A DNA stretch of 64,000 bases from Doryteuthis pealeii (GCA_023376005.1 CM042179.1:17413258-17477257), one strand, 5' to 3'; numbered from the stretch's first letter, positions 12,155 to 24,875 are shown. Notes: a model not told the origin generated them from the letters alone. Numbers and translations are program-made.

Positions 12155-13010
12155 AGTTGTGCTGACAGCACATATTTCCATGACTCTCACCACCTGTCCC
12201 TATTAGTCATCTCTCCTGGTAAGTCCTCCATATGGCATCCAGTATCCACATAGAGCTGTTGAATGTAAGATTTTGGTTGGCCTACACTAGTGTGTTCATG
12301 TGTAGGTGTCCATAGAAGAATGTTACTTTTGAGTTTGTCTTTACTTCTCCATCAATTTCCAGCATGTCTTGTTCATCTTATTTGAATGGTTTCTGAGATA
12401 GGAGATAAGTGGCAGTACAGCTGCTTATTTTGGGGGTTGTTGATTCTAGGATTTGTACAAGACAGCATGCAGCATTCTTGTGTAGTTCACATCTAGTTTT
12501 TTTATCCAAGCATTTCATTAAAGTTCAAGTGCAGCCATTCAGTAGCACTGACACAGTTACAGCTTGAAAGAATTTTTGGTTTATCTTATCAGTGAGATCA
12601 GATTTCCATATGATCAATAATCTATTCATAGTAGTCTATGCCTTTCCTATGCATATATTGACATTTCTTTCTGTAGACGAGATAGTGTTACCCAAGTATG
12701 TGAACTGGTTTACTAATTTCAGTGGAGATGTCTCCATCTTGTTTAAAAGATATGAACTCCATTTTATCTGAGTTCATATAGAGACCAATGCCTCTTATTG
12801 CCTTTGCAGAAGTGATTTGGCTTGGGCAGGTGTATTTGCAAAAAGTGCTTGATCATCTGCATAGTCTTCTCCTGTAATAATTTATGTGGGATATTGTTTG
12901 ATTCTTGCCTTTTTTAGCATTAAACCTTTTTTCTTCAGATCTAATGACATTTGTAGTACATAGTTGAAACCTATTATAAATAGAAATAGTGCTAATTTAT
13001 CCATTTTTTC
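12155..13010 (-). pseudogene. LINE reverse transcriptase relic (RTE/Jockey-like), C-terminal half
   Basis: Minus-strand translation, spread over several frames, follows the C-terminal half of a non-LTR retrotransposon ORF. In order: an RT catalytic YADD within EDYADDQALFANTPAQAKSLL (about 12825-12885), a KMETSPLKLVNQFTYLGNTISS string (about 12680-12745), RIGKAW-like and DRL-like blocks, the SDLTDKINQKFFQAVTVSVLL segment (about 12540-12605) and a thumb/linker-like tail to about 12160. Frameshifts and stops are scattered throughout, so it is dead. The order and spacing match the family. The exact clade is inferred from conserved strings only. Confidence 0.8.
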
Positions 13011-13384
13011 CCACCAAGAACAGAAAATCACATTATCAAAACCCTACTTCTATAGCAACTGGAGTTGCATGACTCTGTGGCAATAAAACTACATTCATAC
13101 CGGAGAGGTCAAACTCTGTGTTAAAACCAAAATGTAACCTTGGTAATCATTCAGTAATCTTACTCTGGTTTGTCACTCGATATCAGATTCAGGGAGAGGA
13201 GAATATTATACACACCATACAAGTGTGTAGCATCAGAAACCATGAGATGCAGCATTGTGGATGTAAAACAAAGCAGATGAACTCAAAAGCAGGTCAACAG
13301 CACACTTCACCAAATTCTGGGTGGATGAAACTATTGATAACAAAGACAGATACCAAAACATTATCATGACCAAAGTTCTATAAG

Positions 13385-13470
13385 GAAATATAATTTTCCA
13401 AAAAGTCATTAATTTTAAAGACAAAATTTCATCAAACCCAATGGACTTAAATATTTAAAGAACAAATTTT
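13385..13470. repeat. Diverged tandem repeat, right part
   Basis: Single unit matching the array at 11860-12150, on the far side of the LINE relic. See that entry. Confidence 0.65.
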
Positions 13471-13474
13471 CAAA

Positions 13475-15775
13475 GACATATATAAATGATTAGTAGATTC
13501 AAATGTAGAAAGATGTGACTAAAGGATATTTTGACCTCAAAACTAGAGGAACTTATATCACTATAGCAGTTAAAGTTTTTTTTTTTAAATGCACTGTTTG
13601 TACACACTATTTATTGAGAAACAACTCAAGAATACAAACTTCTGCTAATGACAATAAAAATGTTATTTAAACTAACAGAACCCATGGAATAAGAAATCAA
13701 AAGTAACAAGAAAATGATCAGCAGAATAAGATCAAAATCCGGTTTAACTTATTTTTATTTTCCTATTTAACAAAGTATATGAATTTGAATGATACTCAAT
13801 TTGAAACTTTTGTTTATAGTTACAAGCCAATTTACTTGATTAGTAGCAAATTATAGATTTTTTTTTTTTTTTCGGTAATAATTGAACATTATTCTTAGAT
13901 GTCTATTTCACCTAAAAGACATGTCAATCAAATTTAATTTCAATCTATAAAGTACTTTTGTTGTAAATACATTTTAGCAATTTAAAGTATTTGTCAAGTT
14001 TTTTTGATCAATTGATATAAAAAAAAAAAGTAGTGAGTAAAAATTATTTCAATTTTCATTATCTATAAAAATATTTTTAGCTATATATGAATAATCAATT
14101 TCAAATAATTTCATACCAATATTGTTTATTTTAGACAAGATTTTAATTCTTGAAGCTATATCCATTTGGAGCTTTCTATTTAATATAATTTTGATTAAAT
14201 TATGATCTGTATATTTCAAATTAACACATTATTACCCAATACATTGCATAGTTAGATTTTTAGGATTTATTAGTTTGATTTAAATTGTTCATAATATTTT
14301 CATAGATTAGAAGCAAATATTTTTTAATTTTAGAAACATCCACAGCATTTAATGAAAAAAATAGTTTTAATTGGAAACATTGGAAAAAGTACATTAGTAA
14401 TTTCTATAATTTTAAAAATAAGAATAGAATAATATTTCATGGAAAGGTGGGGTGGGGAGTGAGACAGTTATGGAATTTAATTTTTTTTAATTGGTAATAA
14501 GTTTTTGCCTATTAGTCTTATATATAATGTCCATATCCCAAATCTATTTGTGGGTGTTGCCATATATCATATTGCACTTTAACTGGTCAGTCAAAAGTCA
14601 TAATTACCAGTTACATTTCCAAATCCTACTTCTTAGGTTGCTACTTTGCTCTTAGTAAGTTAAACCCAATTTCAGCCACCAATTTAACTGGTCTACACAA
14701 TTAATCTTTCCAACCAATTTTTTCACTAATCACTTCCCCTTGTTCAAGGTTCCATTCTACTATTTTGTCACCATCTAATTAAAGTACAACACCATTATAG
14801 TTGATACTTTATACAGTTACACATATATGTGCATATATATCATGTTTACGTATGTATGTTTTATGGAGTTGTCTGTTGAAATCAAACTTCTATTATTCAT
14901 TTTCAACAGTTAACTCCTTTAATAGTAATTTAGTCATAGAATTCCTGACTTTGATTTAAGTTTGATTATTAAACTTATGAATAAATTGTCAACTATAAAT
15001 AAATACCATATTAACAATTTGGTTAAATACAAAAGAAATCATTGCATAAACTATCCATATTTGTTTGTCCTTGGATAATAGATTTTGGTAAGAAAAACTG
15101 AAATTAAAAACCATTTTAATTATTCTTACTATTTAATTGTAGGTACATTTTCTAATTAAAAACAAATTGGTTTATAAAAAAAATCTTTATTTATTCTTGT
15201 TTACAACAATTTTATTTCATGAATGGTATACTGACTTACCAGAAAAGAATTACCCTTAAAAAATTCTGAATTGTAAAATTTAACATTAAAATAAAACTGG
15301 CACTGACTAATTTTTATTTTCTCACTATTTTGTTTTGCTGACTTGATTCATTTACTTTTATTACAAAAAGTTTTTTTTTAAAACATTTAACTTCAATAAC
15401 TGAAACAAATAGATTTCAGACATTATGTCATTGTTGATTTGAAAACACTCTATGCTAAAATATAAAATAGATTTCAGAAGTGTCATATCTGTTATATCCC
15501 CCCCCACACACACACACATTTATTTTGTAAACAAATAGATTTCACATTTATTTTCCAAAAAAATAGTCAATTGAATGTTTTTATATTTTTGTATTCCTCT
15601 TATAATAGTATAAGATTTGATTTTATTAAAATCTGAAAATCTTTTTGAACTGTGGATAGGGTCACTCAGTACAACACCAAACAATTTCAGTTTCGTAAAA
15701 ATATTTTAGTGGGGTTTTCTGGTGTGCAGATGAAACTGAAAAATATCAGTTTTTCAGTTAAACTGCCCATTTCTA
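13475..15775. other. AT-rich region without recognised genes
   Basis: Holds homopolymer runs (T at 13858-13872), a poly-C/(CA)n tract at 15499-15519 and a short motif, AxATAGATTTCA, repeated near 15409, 15466 and 15532. No coding motif or known repeat family was recognised. Confidence 0.5.
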
Positions 15776-15778
15776 GTG

Positions 15779-15813
<35 letters not shown>

Positions 15814-15937
15814 CAATACCTTTACACAAGTAGGGTGTGACACCTGGCCAGTTTCTTAAGTAGAGTTTAACAGGTTTAATTCAGAGTTTTTCTTCTCCTC
15901 GACTGATCGCCTAACTAAGATTAAAGAACCCAGTCTT
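15779..15937 (-). mobile_element. TA/CA-tailed SINE, copy 1 (head missing)
   Basis: A (TA)n(CA)n tail at 15779-15813 is followed by a body beginning at CAATACCTTTACACAAG and containing TTAAGTAGAGTTTAACAGG and TTCAGAGTTTTTCTTCTCC. The body is shared with 22138-22418, 25108-25272 and 36360-36632. The tRNA-like head seen in the longer copies is absent here: the copy ends near 15937, where another TA run (15940-15958) and an R2-like LINE fragment begin. Confidence 0.8.
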
Positions 15938-15960
15938 TTTATATATATATATATATATGA

Positions 15961-16886
15961 ATTGTAACATGGAGAGACATCAGACATATGGAGCCTAAAA
16001 AGTTAAGTTTCCTGATAAAGGCAGTGTACGACATATTGCCAACACCAGTCAATCATCACATCTGGGGTTAGCTACATCAGACGTATGCAAAGCATGTGGG
16101 AAAACTGCTAGCCTGAAACATATTCTCACGGGATGCGAGTATGTTCTAAGAAGCTACATGTGGAGACACAATGAAGTCCTCGAGATTGTTGCGGAGACGT
16201 CGAAGATAGGCTGTGAGACTGCAAATAAAGCTGTTAATAACATCAACAAAGCAATACATTTTGTCAAAGAAGGAAACATTTCGAAATTTTCGCGTAAAAA
16301 TAGGCACGTGTCGTCTATATTTGATGGCTCCATGGGCTGACGCATTGCATGCGACTTGGAACATCAACTCGTTTTTCCAATTGAAATAACTTTAACAGCC
16401 CAGCGTCCTGATATTGTCATTTGGTCTGTTAATCAAAAGAAAGTTTTTATCATTGAGTTGACAGTTCCATTTGAAGAAAATCTTGATTGGGCCTATCAGC
16501 GGAAGTTGGAAAAATATGAAGACCTACGTGAACAATGCGTCAGAAACGGATGGATAACAAATGTATTTCCCATTGAGGTCGGATGCCGGGGATTTATTAC
16601 CAACTCAACCACCGCATTTTTGTCTAAACTTGGACTTTCTCTACCAGACAAGAGGAAATACTTAAAAAAGATTCAGGAGAAAGCTCTAACCGCATCAGCG
16701 TGGATATGGCAGTCCTATATTGTGACATCAAACCGACAAAGTCTGGTGGTATCATGAGATACTGCTGGGGTGCTCTGGTAATAATGCTTCGGCCCCGAAA
16801 CCATGCCTGAACCCTGAGTCATCATGTGATGAAGGCTTTGTTGGTTGCAATGCTACTGTGTAAATAGCAGTCATTGTATGAAGATT
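15961..16886 (+). pseudogene. R2-like LINE 3' fragment, copy A (zinc knuckle + restriction-like endonuclease)
   Basis: 5'-truncated copy covering the end of the ORF plus the 3' untranslated region. It starts in a segment reading VTWRDIRHMEPKKLSF. It then has a zinc-knuckle-like CKACGK...HILTGC (about 16085-16140) and a restriction-like endonuclease signature: PDIVIW (about 16408), then VFIIELTVPFEENLDW (about 16443-16490), with the spaced acidic residues of the PD-(D/E)XK fold. It ends in SLVVS and a TGA at 16755-16757. A frameshift near 16067 and an in-frame TGA near 16338 kill it. The untranslated tail to about 16886 (TGCTTCGGCCCCGAAACCAT, then GCTACTGTGTAAATAGCA) matches copies B and C. 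A (TA)n run abuts the truncated 5' end. Confidence 0.88.
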
Positions 16887-16889
16887 ATT

Positions 16890-19130
16890 ATAAAGGTCCA
16901 GTTAGAGCTAGAAAGAATTCAGATAAGTGCTAGGATAGACATTGAAAAGGTTAGGATTGATCAAGAAATGCACCTTCATGAATTATAAAGAAGAAGTAGT
17001 GATAATAGTAGAGATAGGGAATTTGATTTTGTTAGACATGTAAGGCTAGTGCTCAATTTAATGAATATGAAGTAGATGAGTATTTCCCACACTTTGAAAA
17101 TATAGATTTAAATTTAAGTTGGCCAACAAATACATAGTATATGTTACTGCAAACAACTTTGAAAAGTAAACCACAAAAAAAAAAACCCAACATATACACA
17201 TTTATCAGTTGAGGATTGTGCTGATTATGATGTTGTCAAAACAGCTATTCTGAAATCGTATGACCTAATTCTAGAAGCATACTGCCAGAAATTTGGAAGT
17301 CATAAAAAGACAGGAGGATAGATCTGTTGAATTTTCAAAACTGAAGGAAACATACTTAGATAGATTGAGTACTTCAATGAAGGTTGTGGTAAACTATTAT
17401 AAAAATGAAACAGTTATTCTTAATGGAATAATTTAGGAATTGTAGCCCTGAAGATATAAAAATATATTTAGAGAGGAAAATTAATGCTGCATATAAAATG
17501 TCTATCCTTGCTGGTGGAAAAAAAATTTATCCTGACCTCCCACCAAGCCAGATTAACACAAGGTCTTCTTGCTGATGAATATGCATTGACACATAGATAA
17601 AGCAAAGGGTGACATGTGGCTATTCTCTTGGCCTCGGAGGCCCTAACCTAAGGTTTGTGTTTAATCATGGCTAGAATCACAAGTTAAATCAACTTTGTGT
17701 TTCTAATTAGTCAGTGAATGTGCAGTCTAGTACCTAAGAGGTACAAATTCACAAGGTAATAACTCTAAGTTAGCAAATTATTTGCAGGTAAATGGGTGGG
17801 TACATAAATTACCCACTTACCTATATTATCGTAAGGTTGGGTATATCATAGCAGACTGCTGGGCTAAGCAACATAATGAATCTAAAATAATCAGAATAAA
17901 GCACAGTGTTGTTGTATCTTCTAATAAAGTGGTAGAAGAATATATACCGTTTATATCTGAAGGATGTGTATCACTTGTGGGTGATCCCACTAGAAGGACT
18001 CCTATAGAAATTTTGAAAGATACAGGGGTATTCCAATCTCTAATGTTAAGAAAATGCTTACTATGTGGATTAATATCAACCACAGGTAGACATGTTATTA
18101 TTCGAGGTATCAGCAATATTGCTATTAATATTCTGTTACATTGAATTTACTTAATTCAGATTTAACATCAGGATCGATTGCTGTGGGCATAGTTATCTGC
18201 CCTTATTTCAGATTTCAAATGTCTATTCCCTGATGTACCTAATCAAACAATATTATTGTATCATGTGGTAGAAGTCACTCTAATTAAACAACATTCATAT
18301 TGGATTAATACCCAGAATGCCAAGCTCATATAAACTATGTATGCTGAATAATGGAATTATTGAACCTAGTCAGAATGATTGGTAATCACTTTCTGTGTTG
18401 ATTGATAAACCTGATGGATCTGTTCAATTTTGTACAGATTAGACTCAAATACGCTAATCTATAAATTTATCCAACAGTGAGTTTGGTCAGGCCAAAGTAG
18501 CCTACCTGGGTTATATTGTTGGACATGGCAAGGTCACCTTGAAGGTGTCTTCCATTCATTTAAAAATATGAGTAATTGTACAATACCCAACTACAACCAA
18601 AGTAAAAAATTTGTGGGGATTTCTTTGGTATGGCAGGATATCACAAATTCTATAAAAATCATGCAGATATAGCTGTACCACTTATGGGATTATTTAAGAA
18701 GAGGTCTAGATTTGGTAGTCAACCGGCATTTGATCAAATTAAAAATTCATTGTGTTTAAACCCTATTCTGAGAGTCCCAAGTTTTGATAATCTGTTTTGA
18801 TTAGCTGTAGATGCAAGTGATCATGCCATTTGTGTTGTGTCATTGCAAGTAGATGATCATAATATTGAACATCCTATTAGCTATTTCTTCAAGAAATTCA
18901 ACACTTATAGAAAAAGAAGCATAAGATTTATTATCCAGCTTGCAACATATTTCATCACTTCAACAACCAGTTATAGTAAATACTGATCATAACCAGTTAA
19001 TATTCTTGCATGAGATGAACATGAATAGATGATTATGTTGGAACTTAGCATTTCAAGAATTTAATCTGGACATACACCATATTAAAGGCTTGGAAAATAT
19101 GTGTGCCAACGCCCTATCCCATTTATAATT
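16890..19130 (+). pseudogene. Ty3/gypsy-type retrotransposon relic (gag-pol)
   Basis: Broken but ordered pieces are visible. A gag-like start reads IDIEKVRIDQEM (about 16930-16970). A capsid-like stretch includes YDVVKTAILKSYDLILEAY (about 17225-17285). A degenerate CCHC knuckle (YYRKVGYIIADC, about 17823-17860) sits in an open segment ending at 18144, followed by a protease-like PTRRTPIEILKDTG. RT pieces are PDGSVQFCTD (about 18411) and FGQAKVAYLGYIVGHGKV (about 18482-18535). RNase H-like ADHs include a VNTDHNQL-type string near 18980. IKGLENMCANALSH lies near 19083. Between PDGSVQFCTD and FGQAKV only some 40 nt remain where the family has most of the RT palm, so the catalytic region is deleted. 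Many stops and frameshifts are present. No LTRs were found. Confidence 0.82.
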
Positions 19131-19134
19131 ACTT

Positions 19135-19668
19135 TTTTAGCTAAAGAAAGAAAAATTATCATTATTTTTTTTCTTTGGTAGAGTGTGACATTTTGATAAT
19201 ATTAAAAAAGATGTAATTTCAACAAGTGTAAGCAATTTGCATAAAAGGGCAAGTGTACATTTCTTTCCTTTCTTTGTGCCTTTGATAAAAGTGCAGTTGT
19301 ACTGAAACTGACAAAATGGACATAAAGTTATTTGCCTAGGGTCACCTGGTTTGATTCTTTTTGAGGACTGTCTCTGAGAAATCACATGACTGAATGGAAA
19401 AAGGTGTGAATGACTGATTTCAATTTTATCTGAAAACAAACTCCCTTTGTGAAAAGGTTAAAAAGAAAAATGCTGAGAACATTTTGCTCATTAATTAGCT
19501 AGACTTTGTTAAATCTTTGGGAAAGAGTATTTTAGGAACACCAGGGAGTAACAGAGAAAGGGGGAAGAGAGGAGTAAGAGGAAAATAATCTAGCATATTC
19601 CTTATCAAATTTTTTAAAATTTGCTAAGAATTTGCATATTACAATGTTTGTTTATTTTAGGAATTATT

Positions 19669-19704
<36 letters not shown>

Positions 19705-20664
19705 TTTCAAAATATTATTTTATAAAATGTAACCCTAAACTTATGTATGGTTTGAAACATAATTTAATTTTCCAAAGTTTAGTTTTTAATTGCCTATTGT
19801 TATTAAATAAAACTAGTGAATTAATTTCAAGTTGATAGTATATTGTGTTCTAGACTGATGACAAAAGTCCATCACAGCAACAATAGTACAACAGTCTTTG
19901 ATGATGCGTATAATACTGAGTTCTAAAAATGTCTGTTTACTTTGTCATTCACTTTCTTTTATTGTGAGGTTGATCTTGGGGCAATTTGCATATGTCAAAA
20001 ATCTAGTCTTGTCAATTTTCTTGCCTCCAGTCATGTTCCTCTTTCTGAATTTGTATTTCCTTCTGCACACCAGGCATATATGAACATGCTTTGTTCCTAC
20101 AGGTTAAACCATCTTCTCTTCTTCAAGTTACAGTGATGAAAAGTTTATTTGTGTTGAGTTTTGTTTTTTATAAAAATGTAACAAAAAGATGTTAAGAATT
20201 AAAAAAGTGAAATTTTTCACATTACCATTTCTATTTTTAGTTTACATTTAAAGTATTATTTTTAAAAAGGTACCCCCTTTGTTTGAAACATTTTAATTAT
20301 TTTTTTTTAGTTATCCAAAAGATTAGGGTTTTTTTTTTTTACAATAACTACTGAATTACAAAAGAATACTTTTCAGAAAAGCATTATTTTCAAATTTCAC
20401 CTATGGAATCTGTATTAAATATTTAAACATGGTGGGTCTTAAGAAGAACAGAACAGTGCTTTTTGTACTTACTTATGAAGAACCGTGAAGAGTTCCACAA
20501 ATCAATTGATTTTTTTGAGTATTGAATTATATCATTTAATCAGTAAAAATCAAAAACTAAGTTTTGTACTTTCCCTTATAAACATATGTGTGCATAATTT
20601 TAATGCTCAACGTCTCTTTTCTGAATGATAAGTCAACACGTACATATCCAAACAGACCCAACTC

Positions 20665-20709
<45 letters not shown>

Positions 20710-20895
20710 TATATATATTTAAACTGTGTACAAATTTATGTTTACCATTCTCCAAAATGTGTTTCAATTTTTCCTGAGAATTTTATCTACTTCAGGTCAA
20801 ATGCAATTATATTGTTTGCAATAACAATAATACCATTTTCTAGTCATTTCAAAATATTCAAATATATTTAGCATTTCTAAATTGAATTATCTTTT
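19135..20895. other. AT-rich stretch upstream of the first visible TLDc exon
   Basis: Contains a poly-T tract at 19673-19702 and (TA)n at 20670-20702. I could not identify an exon carrying the start codon of the TLDc gene here or further upstream. No other gene was recognised. Confidence 0.5.
20670..20718. repeat. (TA)n microsatellite
   Basis: TA dinucleotide tract with two TTATATA interruptions, about 180 bp upstream of the first visible exon of the TLDc gene. Confidence 0.95.
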
Positions 20896-20899
20896 TCAG

Positions 20900-20965
20900 A
20901 AATTAGAGCTGACAGCAGATGAAGGAAATATTCACCCTGGAGTTTTGTCACGAAAAGCATTTGAG
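20900..20965 (+). CDS. TLDc-domain protein (MEAK7/EAK-7/Rtc5-like), first visible coding exon
   Basis: A 66-bp exon (22 residues, KLELTADEGN...SRKAFE), phase 0 at both ends, with acceptor CTTTTTCAG and donor GTATG. It is the first of nine exons that join in frame to 367 codons ending at 63426. The predicted protein has an N-terminal helical/EF-hand-like half (about residues 1-170 of the visible part) and a TLDc domain (from about 215 to beyond 367). That arrangement and length fit MEAK7 (about 450 residues in mammals), nematode EAK-7 and yeast Rtc5. Members of this family act at the lysosome/vacuole, in mTOR signalling and through V-ATPase binding; that is family knowledge, not shown here. 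MEAK7 has an N-terminal myristoylation site, and the exon that would carry it was not found. The intron that follows is 28.7 kb. An alternative is another TLDc protein. Confidence 0.75.
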
Positions 20966-22045
20966 GTATGTAAAAAAAAAAAACATTTAAATGTATGAAC
21001 AAAAAGCTAAAATTAAAAGCAGTACTTGCTTTTGTATTAAATGTAGTCTTCTTCTCTTTAAAAAGTAGGCATTCCACATTATATCATAATTGTTTAAAAT
21101 GGTAGTTTAACCCTTTTGCAGGAAGAATTATATTTTTGTTGCCAATCTTACACAGGCAGAGTGACATTGTTTTTGTTGTAGCTCAATGTAAGGCATTTTC
21201 CTATTTACTCCTCATTGATCAATTCAATGTTAATGTATAGAAACGTTACAAGGAGACTCCACTGGAATGTAGGATTGTGTAAAGTTTGCTTTGCAAAAAT
21301 ATCATAATTAAGTTAGTGTTTCCACAACAATTCTTACTCTCTAGAACCATGGTGGTTACCATCAAGCTGTGTCCTCACTTTTAGACTCATATCTGTTATT
21401 TCGATGGGTCATGCTATTAGGTATAGTTCTGTTTGAATTGACTGTGTCTGTGTTCTTCATGACCATCCATCACTCTACCCACGTGTGTTTTTGATCACAG
21501 CAGTGAGAATATCACTTGATAATGTCACTAAGTGCTAGAAAAGTCAATGGTCAAGGATTACACAAAAATAACTCAAACAAAAAAAAAATGTACATGAGTT
21601 GAGAATGTAACAAATTGCTGTATAATAAATAGTTCAAATCTTCCACAATGTTCTTAATAAAAGTGACACATTTTAGTCTATGAAGGTTACCACAAAATCT
21701 ACGCTTAGGAGATTGTACAAAGTAACATGGCTTTCATTAGTGAAGGAATTTGATTCCCTTAAATGCCAAAAATCCACTGGTTATATAATGAATTACTTCC
21801 TCCTTCTCCAGACTCTGGTTATAGTATTTCTCTCTTTCACTTTCTCAAAAGATTCCCTTGTGTGATTACACACGGGTGACCACAGGTAACAAATTTTGTC
21901 TGTCTGAAAATCATGATTATTTTAGTTGATTTCCAGTCATTTTCATAATACACTAAATAACCCTCAAAAATGTGGAAGCACATTTTCTGGCATAAAATAT
22001 ACCAATTAACCTATTCAAGTCTATACTGTAACAATTGCTGTTCAA
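20966..22045. other. Start of the 28.7-kb intron; no recognised element
   Basis: Moderately AT-rich sequence with no coding motif recognised. A short open frame at 21680-21865 has no recognisable product. Confidence 0.5.
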
Positions 22046-22048
22046 ATT

Positions 22049-22054
22049 ATGTTT

Positions 22055-22142
<88 letters not shown>

Positions 22143-22418
22143 CCACAAGCAGGATGTGATATAAAGTAAATTTTTAAGCAGGATTTAACAGGTTTGAATT
22201 CAGAGTTTTCCTTCTTCTATACTGGTTGCCTAACCAAGGTTAAAGAACTCTGCCCACACTAATATTTACCCATAATTTGAGGGAGAATAGTTGAATGCAT
22301 ACATTTCCCTATGGTATTTGTGTTTTGTGAAATGCTAACAATCTTGTCTAGGATTTGAACTCAGGTTGGCAAGTTCATTTCCTACTATCATAACCATTAC
22401 ACCTCATGCCTCTTTGTT
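22049..22418 (-). mobile_element. TA-tailed tRNA-derived SINE, copy 2 (full length)
   Basis: A pure (TA)n run of about 84 bp (22049-22134) abuts the SINE body at 22138. On the minus strand the head lies at the high-coordinate end (about 22365-22418). It reads GAGGTGTAATGGTTATGATA (A-box-like) and then GAGTTCAAATCC (B-box-like), the internal Pol III promoter arrangement of a tRNA-derived SINE. Body landmarks shared with the other copies are GGGAGAATAGTTGAATGCAT and TTTAACAGGTTTGAATTCAG. Confidence 0.85.
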
Positions 22419-22911
22419 TTTTTTTTGTGTATATGATTAATTTACTTATTTGAACATATCCTCTATTTTTAAAACTTTCTGAAATGATTCACCCAATTTA
22501 CAAGGATTTAAAAAAGATTATCTGCAAAAGGATTAAAATTATATGTTAATATGCAATTTGAATTATGAATAAATGATTTTTATTACATTATTTTAAAATT
22601 AGTTCCTCAGTATTTTTAAGAAAAAATAAATTTTAATGAAACTATTATATTTTTTTTTACATTCAGTGCAATATATTTTTAAGAATATGTATTTATGTCT
22701 GTATTTCATGATTTACATTATATTGGTTTTACTCTATATTTTCGCATGTTGCAAGAGTATTTTTTTTTTCTTATGAATTTTAATTATATTTGTGTTTGTA
22801 ATCAATATCTTCAATATAAAAATGCTTTTATTAAATAATTCTTAAAACTTTGTGAAAATAATGTATGAGCATCATCATTATCATAACTTGGCTTTTTTGA
22901 ATGAAGATTAA

Positions 22912-23960
22912 CTGATTAGTCTACATTGACTGCAGGCATGTTTGTGGCTGATAAGACTAACACAGGACAGTTGCAACAGCTGAAGGTCTGATCAGAGTTT
23001 GATAGCATTGTGTTGTGGTTCTTCCTGCTGTGATTTTTGTCCTTGGAGGTGACCCTGCAGATGTTTTCAAAGGAAGAGACAACATGGTGGTGAGATGCCA
23101 AGTATCACAGTTTCCAATTGGGGTGAACCATCAGTGATGGTGGATGTAACACAGGCACAATCCTTGTATTACTTCTTTGATGACCTTCTGTCATCATGAC
23201 TAGTGGAGAGATTTTGTTGTACAATATTGGGTAAGCAATGATTCCTTGTCTTGGAGATGTTTATCCTGTCCACATAGATGGGACATTTTAGTAGCATGGC
23301 CTCAATTCTGGTGATCTTTGCCTGGACTTCAATATTGGTGATAAAGTCCCTCCAGTGGATGTTGAGTATGGCACATAGGTAATGCGAATCTTTGTGCTCT
23401 TCTTCAGGTGTCTGTTGTACCACATACATTTATACAGTCTGCCGAAAGCACTGCTCACCTTAACCAACCTGCTGTTTACTTCCTTGTTAATCCTGGTATC
23501 TGACATGATGGTGAACTGAGGGACCAGCTTCAACTCATTTACACCAATGGTGATGTGGGGAGTGGTACTCTTCCAGAGGTGCAATATGTCCGCCTTCTTC
23601 AAATTGACTTCTTGCACAAAGATCTGGGTAGCTTCTGTAAAGCAAGAAGTAATGCACTACAAGGCTTTCTTTGTTAGGGCAACAAGGGTAGCATTATATA
23701 CAAAACTGATGTCTTGGTCAGTCAATTACTTCAAGGTGTTCATGTGGGCCTGATTGTCAGAAATTAAACGTCAAGACATTTATCTTATATAAACTTTGTC
23801 TTCATCATTAAGATCTTTTGTGGTTTGTTTGAGCATCATGGTGAAAAGCCAGGATTCTGCTTTTCTCTGTTGATAATCAAAATGGACTCAGCAGAGAGAT
23901 CACTGTTGCATCTGACTTAACCACGCTGGTCATGTAGACCCCTGTTTTGCTCCTGGCACT
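22912..23960 (-). pseudogene. RTE/Jockey-type LINE relic, C-terminal part
   Basis: Minus-strand translation gives, in order, EVNLKKADILHL, PHITIGVNELKLVPQFT, RINKEVNSRLVKVSSAFGRL (about 23440-23500), MWYNRHLKKSTKIRI, then in another frame LCAILNIHWRDFITNIEVQ (about 23320-23375), ITRIEAMLLKCP and LPNIVQQ. Finally there is a cysteine-rich tail, TFSCCNCP, near 22975. This is the order after the RT palm in many invertebrate non-LTR elements: thumb, connection, C-terminal zinc finger. At least one frameshift occurs near 23420, and stops are frequent. It lies inside the large first intron of the TLDc gene, antisense to it. Confidence 0.85.
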
Positions 23961-24445
23961 TCTCTTGGAATTGTCTAAGAGCAAACACCATATTTATGGT
24001 GCTTCTATTGAAGGTGTTATTCAGCAATGCTATTATAATAACTTGCTGAATATAGAAAATCAAACACAATATCTCTGCTTGTATATATTAACATTGAATA
24101 ATATCATCTTGCATTTTGATTATATCCTCTAATAATCATTAGTCTGTTTTGATTGTATTTTGCAATATATTAACTATTTTCAATTATTGCTTAATTGTAA
24201 TTTTAATAAACTAGACAAGATGTTTTTAATGAAATAAATGGTTGAAATATTATATTCAAGGCTTTTGTATAAATGTATAATTTTTATTACGATTAGAAAT
24301 ATTGTTAAAATACCTTGAAAAATCTTATGAAATTTTATTTTTTTAAATCCTTTGATCCTAACAATATTCTACCTGTCTTATAATAATTATATTTATATAC
24401 ATATTTACATTTAAGTATGAAATGTGTGTGTAAATGTAAAGACTA

Positions 24446-24875
24446 TTATGGGTAGTATTGTCATCTGGTCTGTTAATCAAAAAAGTATTCATTGATGAAT
24501 TAACAGTCCCTTTTGAGGAAAATCTTGATTGGGCACATCAGCATAAGTTGGAAAAATATAAAGATCTATGAGAACAATGCGTCAGAAATGGATGGATAAC
24601 AAATGTATTTCTTATGAAAGTCAGATGCTGAGAATTTATTACAAACTAAACCTGCACATTTTTTACTAAACTTGGACTTTCACCACCAGATGAGGAAATA
24701 CATAAAAAAGATCCAGGATAAACAAAGGCTGGTGTTATCATAAGATACTGCTGGGGTGCTTTGGGTTAGTGGTAATGATGCTTCGGCCCCAAAACCATGC
24801 CTGAACCAGAGTCAACATCTGATGCAGGCTTTATTGGATACAATGCTACTGTGTAAATAGCAATCGTTGTATTAA
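24446..24875 (+). pseudogene. R2-like LINE 3' fragment, copy B
   Basis: Short and heavily decayed copy starting within the endonuclease core (GTAGTATTGTCATCTGG near 24451). It keeps EENLDWAHQ near 24517 and the 3' tail (GATACTGCTGGGGTGCT, GCTTCGGCCCCAAAACCAT, GCTACTGTGTAAATAGCA) to about 24872. Several frameshifts, stops and a deletion near 24720 separate it from copies A and C, so it is the oldest of the three. Confidence 0.87.

Noticed and set aside
13118..13369. Open frame of 83 codons between the LINE relic and the resumed tandem repeat
   Set aside because: No recognisable motif. Its composition resembles decayed transposon sequence.
16146..16367. Minus-strand frames overlapping the R2-like copy A
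   Set aside because: Shadows of the endonuclease ORF on the plus strand.
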